From positions 186,001 to 250,000 of the forward strand of contig MU006104.1 in NCBI GenBank assembly GCA_010093705.1: 64,000 nt of DNA, in the 5' to 3' direction. The DNA comes from Patellaria atrata CBS 101060 (Eukaryota > Ascomycota > Dothideomycetes > Patellariales > Patellariaceae). Shown piece after piece: positions 57,880 to 64,000 of the stretch. Made by a program: the position numbers and the translations under genes. Position 1 is the stretch's first letter, and each line of letters opens with the position of its first letter. The notes under the pieces were generated by a model that made no database searches, was not told where the DNA came from, and saw only the letters and a program-made list of their open reading frames with translations.

Positions 57880-59995
57880 ATCTGGGGTTGGAGGAATGGG
57901 CGGGTGACGGAGGGGAGACTGCGGAGGAGGGGGTTGTATGATATATGTGTGGGATTTGATGGGAGCGCGTGGTGTACAGATGCAGATACAGATAGGAGAA
58001 TCGGGGGTTGTACAGTATATTGGTACGGCACTGGGAAATAGCATAGCATAGCATACCGAACCTTTCAAGGGTGCGTACACATTTTCTACCATCGATTTCC
58101 AGCCGCAAATTATACGGTTCGGTACGATACAGTACACAGCGCTCCAAGGGGCAAGGCATCGATGAACTTAACTCACCAAACGCATATAGTTCTATAAAAT
58201 CCCATCTTCAAACACATCACCCGAACCTAGTATAGTCCAATATACGCCTCCTATACCAACCTCCCCTATCCGCCACAGCATTCCAAAATACCCAACAGAC
58301 CCCAAAACCCAGAATCAAAGCACGGCACGATTGACACATACGAAAAACACCGCAACGTAACCCCCAACCCGATCGGCCCTCCCCGTTCAAGACATAGCCC
58401 CACACATATGACCGCAAAACCCCCTCTGTCTCATCATCCATAACCCTGATCAAGCTCCTCTGATTGTTCTGATATACACGGGACGCTGGACGCCTATCTC
58501 TCCACCAGATACGATGGCGGACGCAGCTCTTCTTTTCCCCAACAGAAATACAGTCGTCTCGGAGTGCCCGCTGCAGACTACAGTTCCCCTTGCCTTTCTA
58601 GAGAAATAAGGGAAGTGCGTGGTTCCTGCTCGTGTTATAAAGACTGGGGGCTTGAGGGTTTGCTGGGGGTTGGTAGGGGGGAGTTTTGTGGACGAGGAGG
58701 TGAGGGGAAAACTAGAGCGGAGGTGAATGGGATGGTTATGCGGTGTTTGACGTTGGGGTGGTATATGCACTCGAGGGAAGGGGGGGAACCGAGGTGCGCG
58801 TCGTCTTGGATTAACTAGGTATGTGGTTGATATTTGGTCTAGGGGGGATGTCAAAGACTGCGCGTTCAACCCGTCTGATGAGGATATCGGGGAAAAGAAC
58901 GGACATATTTAGGAAGGCGGGGAGTTGGGTAGGCTGGTATAGTTGTTATTTGTACGGGCTGTGGAACAGTGGTTGCGTATTAGGTTGATGTCCGGTCAAG
59001 TTATACCCCTATGTTAGTATATTTATGACGAATGTGATAACATATTTCCAGTACTAGCTCGGGGGATGTCGAAGACGCGTTGGTATGCGGACACGACTTA
59101 CTATCATCGGTACTTTCGTAAGACATTAGTAAAGGGGACTGCTACTGCGTGTTGAATTACGTTTACGAAGTATATTTAAGGAAGGATTGAATTTACTGCT
59201 TCAGGAGGGGACTGCCTGGGAAGCTTTACTGAAGGAGGCTTTACCCTGACTCCTCAGAAAAGCATCTGTTTTCTTAACATGATGATAGAGGAATGTCAGA
59301 CCCGGCTCATTGTTCGATTTCCCGCTTCCTATGTGCCCAAGTCGTTAGGTTTTGTCACCGTTTGGCTATGAAATTATTTTTTTTGACGGGGGGAAATCAG
59401 TAATAGTAAGCCCAAACAAGGTAAAAGAAAAATCACGGTATTCATACCGTAGACTTCTACTAGTAGCGACTTGAGGGGGATATTAGCCCCTATTTCTGAC
59501 CCCCAGAAAGCATAACCTAGATACCTGGTACAATTTTCGAACATATGTCTGCACCCAATAGAGGTATCTGAGAAGCAGTCTGTCATCAGCAAAGTTTCCC
59601 AGTTTTGATTTCAACGTGAAGCAAGTTTCAGCTGTAAGTGGTCCACAATCAAGTAAACAGAATAAGTGACGTTCGAATTGACGTCTACCTACCGTCTACC
59701 CCTCCATATCGAAGCCACTGAGAGGCGTAAGCTGCCCCACACCAGCTCCGTGATCAACGTCATCCCGCCCGCAGATCAGGGACCCGCCACCCAGGTAACG
59801 TACAGTATATATACGACTCATTATCAAGTTTTCTGGATACTCTTCTTCAACGCAAAGACTTCATAAAAGGACTTGAGGAATACTCCTAATCAAACAACTG
59901 AAGTGAGTAGGATTACTCTTACCCCTTAACCCCCCCTTTTTCTTGAACTTCAGGAGCTTGCTTTGACCTCTTTATAGCTCTACAAAAAGCAGGCA
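57880..59995. other. Intergenic, no gene seen
   Basis: About 2.1 kb. Pro/Arg-rich minus-strand frames near 57808-58869 have no domain and no clear start or splice structure. GTACAGTA-type motifs occur at 58013-58030 and 58129-58137. The right end is the promoter and leader of the beta-flanking gene. Confidence 0.4.
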
Positions 59996-61228
59996 ATGTC
60001 ATATAACGACGACTACGACCGCCGCGGTGACCGCGGTGGGCGGGATGAATATCACACTGGCCGTGACGAGGGCTACTCTGGCCGCTCAGAAGGTTATCAG
60101 GGTGGTAGGGCCGCTGATAAATTTGAAGAGCAAGGAAGGGGTTTTGAAAGACGTGATGAGGGTTATGGGGGGGAAAGGAGAGGCGAGCATCATGGTGGAC
60201 GTGAAGAAGGCTATAGTGGAGAGAGGAGGGGTGAACACTATGGTGGACGCGGGGATGAGTACGGGGAGCGACGTGGAGACAACTATGGAGGAGAAAGGTC
60301 TGACGAGTATGGTGAACGCCGCGGAGACAACCATAGCGGCGGCCGATCTGATCACTACGAAGGCGGCCGTTCAGACAGCTACGGTGGTGGCCGCTCTGAT
60401 AATTATGGAGGCACCCGATCCGACAATTATCAAGGAGGTCGCTCAGACACTCTTGGAGGAAGCAACACCCGCGCCGAGCATGAACCAGGCTACGACCAAC
60501 GCCGCGAAGAACTTCGTGAACACGGCAATACAGGTTTTGGCTCTCGCACCTCTGCCGACCCACTTTATGGCGGCGGCGGCAGCCAGGGAGATAATTACTA
60601 CGATAAGTCCAAACGCTTCGACGATGAACCGTCTCGCACTAGCGGCAGTGACAATTACGGTGCATCAACCGGTACCTCCTATGGTGGTGGCGGATACGGC
60701 GGTAGTGATGACTTCTCCGGCGCTGAGGACCAAGCATCCCGTGAAGCCGGTGATAGTGCTGATCGAAGTTTATTCAGCTCCGCACTCGGGATGCTTGCGG
60801 GCCGCAAGAGCAATCTCGAGAACGAAGACATCGACGAGGATGACGCGGTACAGCAGCATCAGAAGCTGTATGGGTCCCACGGCTCCTCTTCCCAGGCGAG
60901 CTCAAATAACCTCGGTGCGGCCGCGGCGATGCAGGCGCTGAAGATGTTCACGAGCGGTTCCTCCAGTGGAGACGCAAAACAGAGTGGGAACCAGAACCAG
61001 TTTGTCGGCATGGCGATGGGACAGGCGGCCAAGTTGTTCGATCAACAGAGTGCCCAGGGGAACACAACGCAGGGCGCCACGAAGCAGGATGCCATCATGA
61101 AGGCGGGTGAGTTTGCTCTGAAGATGTATCTGAAGAGTGAGATGGGCGGCGGTGCGGCCCCTTCTGGTGGAGCGAGCGGTGGTGGTCCGGGTGGTTTGTT
61201 AGGTTTGGCGAGCAAGTTTTTGAAGTAG
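59996..61228 (+). CDS. Beta-flanking protein family, Gly/Arg/Tyr-rich
   Basis: Single exon of 410 residues. The first 170 residues are low complexity: repeated units of about 8-12 residues such as GGRSDNYGG, ERRGDNYGG and GRDEGYSG, similar to RGG-type tracts. The C-terminal half is ordered and matches the fungal beta-flanking protein family (DUF7721-like): REAGDSADRSLFSSALGML, ENEDIDEDDAVQQHQKLYG, AAAMQALKMFTSG, FVGMAMGQAAKLFDQQ, AIMKAGEFALKMYLKSEMGG, ending GGLLGLASKFLK. The function of the family is unknown. The Arg/Gly/Tyr tract could support RNA binding or condensation; this is inference. A 304-codon frame inside it in another phase is a by-product of the repeats. Confidence 0.85.
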   Translation: MSYNDDYDRRGDRGGRDEYHTGRDEGYSGRSEGYQGGRAADKFEEQGRGFERRDEGYGGERRGEHHGGREEGYSGERRGEHYGGRGDEYGERRGDNYGGERSDEYGERRGDNHSGGRSDHYEGGRSDSYGGGRSDNYGGTRSDNYQGGRSDTLGGSNTRAEHEPGYDQRREELREHGNTGFGSRTSADPLYGGGGSQGDNYYDKSKRFDDEPSRTSGSDNYGASTGTSYGGGGYGGSDDFSGAEDQASREAGDSADRSLFSSALGMLAGRKSNLENEDIDEDDAVQQHQKLYGSHGSSSQASSNNLGAAAAMQALKMFTSGSSSGDAKQSGNQNQFVGMAMGQAAKLFDQQSAQGNTTQGATKQDAIMKAGEFALKMYLKSEMGGGAAPSGGASGGGPGGLLGLASKFLK

Positions 61229-61727
61229 GGAGTGATGTAAGAAGCCCTTGCTGCAATCGAGATTATGGAACCTTGTGAAAATCGGGAAAAGTTATGTGTT
61301 TATGTATTTATGGCCGAGGTTGATATCTAGAATCTGAGAATAGATATGTTGTCCTTCTGACATCTAGCCATCACAGGTTACTGTGCTGCGCATTAATTGT
61401 CCAGATATTCTTGAGCCTGCGAAGTCTAATCGTCTTATAGAGTTTAAAACGGAAAGAAAGTTAGCATATTAAAAGCCAAAAGTGTTATGAGAGGGGGCAT
61501 ACCTGTTTGATATATCTCTGATTATCTGGACTCACGCATCGTATAAAACGTGTAGAGAGCTGGATTGCCACCCATTCCAGCTGAGCCGAAAGGTACAAGA
61601 ATAGTATTATCATTTTTCAAGACTATGCTTTGTATGAGGGTATCAAAAGTCTAAAATCATAATCAATAGTACCTATGCTACTCTAAGAGTCTAGCAGAAC
61701 CTCCTCTTGGGCTCCAAAATATCAAGT
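61229..61727. other. Convergent 3' intergenic region
   Basis: A/T-rich space between the beta-flanking gene and TAF7 3' ends. Nothing recognised. Confidence 0.5.
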
Positions 61728-63410
61728 CTACTCATCCCACTCCAAGAGTCCAGCAGTCCTCTTTTTAAGCTCCAGATTCGCCTTAGCTGTTTGCATCTTC
61801 TGAGAAATCCTCTCTTTCAGCAACGGATTCGTCTGTGCTTTCAGCTGAACCTCCATCTGACTAATCTCCCGTTCCAACTCTTCGATTTCTTCCCTCGCTG
61901 CAGCCTCATGAGCCTGCTTCTCTAGAGTTTCCTCATCTACTTCCTCGTCTTGATCTTCATCCTCGTCTTCGTCGTCATCTTCTGATGTAGTACCCGCTTG
62001 AGCGGGGGACGGAGTGGCTTCTTCTAGAATGAAAGAGCCCGTAGTGCTGGGAAGTGTGTGGAAATTTGTTTCGGGATTGGGAGTTTCGACTGAAAGAGTG
62101 ACAGTTTCGGCGCTCGCTATATTTTCATCGTCTCCCTCTGCGAGCGCATCTTCCATGAATGCTTCCAAGTCAACTTCCCCTTCATCATCCACCTCACCTT
62201 CTGCGTCTGCCATACTGAAATCGCCGTCATCATATTCCCCTTCTGCATCTTCCTCGTGCACAGACTCCTCATTCTCACGATGTTTATCAATAATGGTAAA
62301 GGTTGTTGTGCCGTTAGATTGTGCGGCATTCTCATCTAGTTCTAAGAGGCGCTCGACTTCGTTTTCGACGGCCTCAATAGTACGAAAGCTGACTCGCTTG
62401 CGGAAACGACGTTTGCGAACGAAGCGCATCGGCGGTGTAAGACCGTGCGGGTACTGATACGTTTCACGGTCGATTTCCCTCGGAAGCTCCTTAGTCATCA
62501 CATCACTTTCCTGGTTTACACGACCAATGACCAGTAGCATCTGGCAGATATCTGTTGTCTTCCACCACCCTCTCCTATCCCAGCTCTTCATACCTTCAAT
62601 AACGCAAGGCAAGTCCACAAGACAAGCAGCATACACGTTTCCTCGAACATGGATTGCAACGCGACGGCCCTCACGGTCGTAGAATCGCATAGATATATCA
62701 GCCCCACCTTCTCTCGCGGGGATACCAATCTTCTTGTCTGCGATAGCTTGTCTTATATAATCGCAATCATCACCCGGCTCCATACGCAAGATGAATGCAC
62801 TTTCAATTGCGGGGTCATCCTCGACATCCTCCGCTTCACTGTCGTAGCCTACGCCCAAAGGCCGTACCGGTGGTGCACCCGTCCGCTTGATTTTGATGAT
62901 CTTAGGAATCTTCTCCTTCGGATTCCTAACCTTGAGAACTACCGACCGATTCCGCGGCGGTAGAGTTGAATCAGGTGCGACCGTAATCTCCTCTCCCACG
63001 TTTAATGATGTGGGTGACTCTACCGTTATGGCTTGTCGCTTCGCTGATATACTTCCATCGGCGTCTTCGCGGGCACGTTTCTTCGACTGTTTTTTCTCTT
63101 TGGGTGGTGGGGCCTCGCCCGACTCAATTTGTTTAAGCTTGTCTGCCTTCTTTGTGTACTTTCGCTTCTCCTTCTTCGCTGGTGTCGCCCCCTCGAGGAT
63201 AGGTTGAGCTTGCTCAACCGTTGGTGTAGCTGTGGTTTTTAGTTTGAGCCGAATGCCCCCGCCTGGTGTCTGGACTGCATTTGCTAATTGTGGTTCGGAT
63301 GCTGACGCTCCCGCCACTCCAGCGTTGGTTTTGATTTTGAGCTTCAACATTGGTGGATTCATCTTAGGTAAATTCGGAGGAGGATCTGAAGATTGGTTCG
63401 GAGTAGACAT
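61728..63410 (-). CDS. TAF7: TFIID subunit 7 (TAF7/TAFII55)
   Basis: Single coding exon of 560 residues. A Lys-rich, Pro-rich N-terminus (residues 1-200) contains basic stretches (KKEKRKYTKKADKLK, KKQSKKRARED). The TAFII55 domain covers about 205-370: IESAFILRMEPG, GADISMRFYDREGRRVAIHV, YAACLVDLPCVIEGMKSWD, RGWWKTTDICQMLLV, YQYPHGLTPPMRFVRKRRF. An acidic middle and a Glu-rich coiled coil near the end (EEIEELEREISQMEVQL) follow. TAF7 is a subunit of TFIID, binds TAF1 and restrains its activity until initiation. It is divergently arranged with a TAF3-like gene 396 bp away. Confidence 0.95.
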   Translation of the reverse strand: MSTPNQSSDPPPNLPKMNPPMLKLKIKTNAGVAGASASEPQLANAVQTPGGGIRLKLKTTATPTVEQAQPILEGATPAKKEKRKYTKKADKLKQIESGEAPPPKEKKQSKKRAREDADGSISAKRQAITVESPTSLNVGEEITVAPDSTLPPRNRSVVLKVRNPKEKIPKIIKIKRTGAPPVRPLGVGYDSEAEDVEDDPAIESAFILRMEPGDDCDYIRQAIADKKIGIPAREGGADISMRFYDREGRRVAIHVRGNVYAACLVDLPCVIEGMKSWDRRGWWKTTDICQMLLVIGRVNQESDVMTKELPREIDRETYQYPHGLTPPMRFVRKRRFRKRVSFRTIEAVENEVERLLELDENAAQSNGTTTFTIIDKHRENEESVHEEDAEGEYDDGDFSMADAEGEVDDEGEVDLEAFMEDALAEGDDENIASAETVTLSVETPNPETNFHTLPSTTGSFILEEATPSPAQAGTTSEDDDEDEDEDQDEEVDEETLEKQAHEAAAREEIEELEREISQMEVQLKAQTNPLLKERISQKMQTAKANLELKKRTAGLLEWDE

Positions 63411-63806
63411 GGTTGAGAGCGCGAAAGGAAAGGAGTGTTGTTTTCTGAGATGGAAAGCGCGCTAGATAACGATATGATATCTGCTCTGAACGTAGGATAT
63501 GGTGATTTGGGAATTTCGTAGGCGCAAGGAAAGAGAGGTAGTCGTGAAGCAACGCGGAAGTTTCCGCTCCGAGGAATGTCAGTCACCTTGTCACCAAGCT
63601 CCACGTCCAAGCACAATCACTTTTGAGAAATTGAGCTTCACAGCAACGTCAATCAAATTCTGATTGGCAGTTCTATCTTTCCCTGAAAACGATGCCTCGA
63701 CCCAAAGAACCGCAGACACGTTAATCTCTCTTGTCCACCATCCAAGTTCTACGAATCGAACCAGGACCTCGGGATAATAATCATAAAGCATCTCAGAAGC
63801 TTCACC
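63411..63806. other. Divergent promoter region TAF7 / TAF3-like
   Basis: 396 bp between the two start codons. No gene in it; the minus-strand frames extending from 63359-63869 are shadows. Confidence 0.6.
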
Positions 63807-64000
63807 ATGTCGACAGACGCCTCCGCGCATCTCCTGCACATAGCTCTCCTCCGACCCGCCATCCTTCACATTCTACGTGCCGCCGGCTTCCACGCATGTC
63901 GGCCTTCCGTCCTCGACACGCTTACTGATATCGCCGCACGCTACCTATTGCTGCTGGGGAGCACGACTGCGCAGCACGCGCTAAACAACCACAACACGGA
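63807..64000 (+). CDS. TAF3-like histone-fold (BTP domain) protein, N-terminal part
   Basis: The frame opens at an ATG at 63807 and is cut by the window edge after 64 residues. MSTDASAHLLHIALLRPAIL, then HILRAAGFHACRPSVLDTL and AARYLLLLGSTTAQHALN form the bromodomain-associated (BTP/TAF3 N-terminal) histone fold: three helices with the conserved Leu-Arg-Pro, Ala-Gly-Phe and Leu-Thr-Asp positions. TAF3 pairs with TAF10 in TFIID; TAF8 and SPT7 carry similar folds and are alternatives. A start this close to the fold fits TAF3 of filamentous fungi. Confidence 0.8.
   Translation, partial: MSTDASAHLLHIALLRPAILHILRAAGFHACRPSVLDTLTDIAARYLLLLGSTTAQHALNNHNT

Noticed and set aside
58217-58869. Pro/Arg-rich minus-strand frames
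   Set aside because: Low-complexity composition from C/T-rich DNA; no start context or splice evidence.

Overview
This is nuclear DNA of a filamentous ascomycete (Pezizomycotina). The class is probably Leotiomycetes, but that is a guess from overall gene style rather than a proven placement. The evidence is dense protein-coding genes on both strands, many short introns (about 45-140 nt) with GTRNGT donors and CTAAC/CTGAC branch motifs, a Zn2Cys6 regulator, a HAP2 subunit, and fungal-only families (DUF7918, beta-flanking protein, PX/PXB/DUF3818 protein). I found no bacterial, viral or mobile element. One assembly gap (225 N) lies at 47887-48111.

Layout. 0-10 kb: C-terminal end of a basic protein, a small hypothetical gene, vacuolar-type alpha-mannosidase (GH38, minus), a seed-maturation/LEA-like repeat protein (minus), and an EthD-like protein (plus). 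10-20 kb: a large DUF7918 protein with an Asn/Trp/Gly-rich tail (minus), cystathionine gamma-lyase (minus), ribosomal proteins uS19/S15 and P2 (minus), and chromatin protein SPT2 (plus). 20-30 kb: a Borealin/Nbl1-like protein (minus), proteasome subunit RPN10 (plus), TRAPP subunit TRS23 (minus), a two-domain ubiquitin-conjugating enzyme (plus), and sterol dehydrogenase ERG26 (plus). 30-40 kb: a secreted GH3 beta-glucosidase (plus), a long empty stretch, and a Zn2Cys6 transcription factor (plus). 40-50 kb: a PX/PXB/DUF3818 protein (minus), gamma-butyrobetaine dioxygenase (minus), mitochondrial thiamine pyrophosphate carrier (plus), a small charged protein beside the gap (minus), and HAP2/NF-YA (minus). 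50-64 kb: a gene-poor stretch with one unrecognised exon set, mitochondrial ribosomal protein mL54 (plus), a Gly/Arg-rich beta-flanking protein (plus), TAF7 (minus), and the start of a TAF3-like histone-fold protein (plus).

Most genes are housekeeping and not in pathway clusters, but several are head-to-head pairs that may share promoters: RPP2/SPT2, Borealin/RPN10, TRS23/E2, gamma-butyrobetaine dioxygenase/TPP carrier, and TAF7/TAF3-like. The last pair joins two likely subunits of the same complex, TFIID.

The most unusual features are gene-level. They are an E2 protein with a second UBC-like domain that keeps a cysteine but lacks the HPN asparagine, a TRS23 start codon split by an intron, a GH3 enzyme without the expected DSPxGxR substrate-binding motif, a 58-residue repeat whose boundaries coincide with introns, and an unrecognised exon set near 54.6-55.7 kb. 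Splice structures were deduced by eye from frame, splice signals and family expectations; none has been checked against transcripts.
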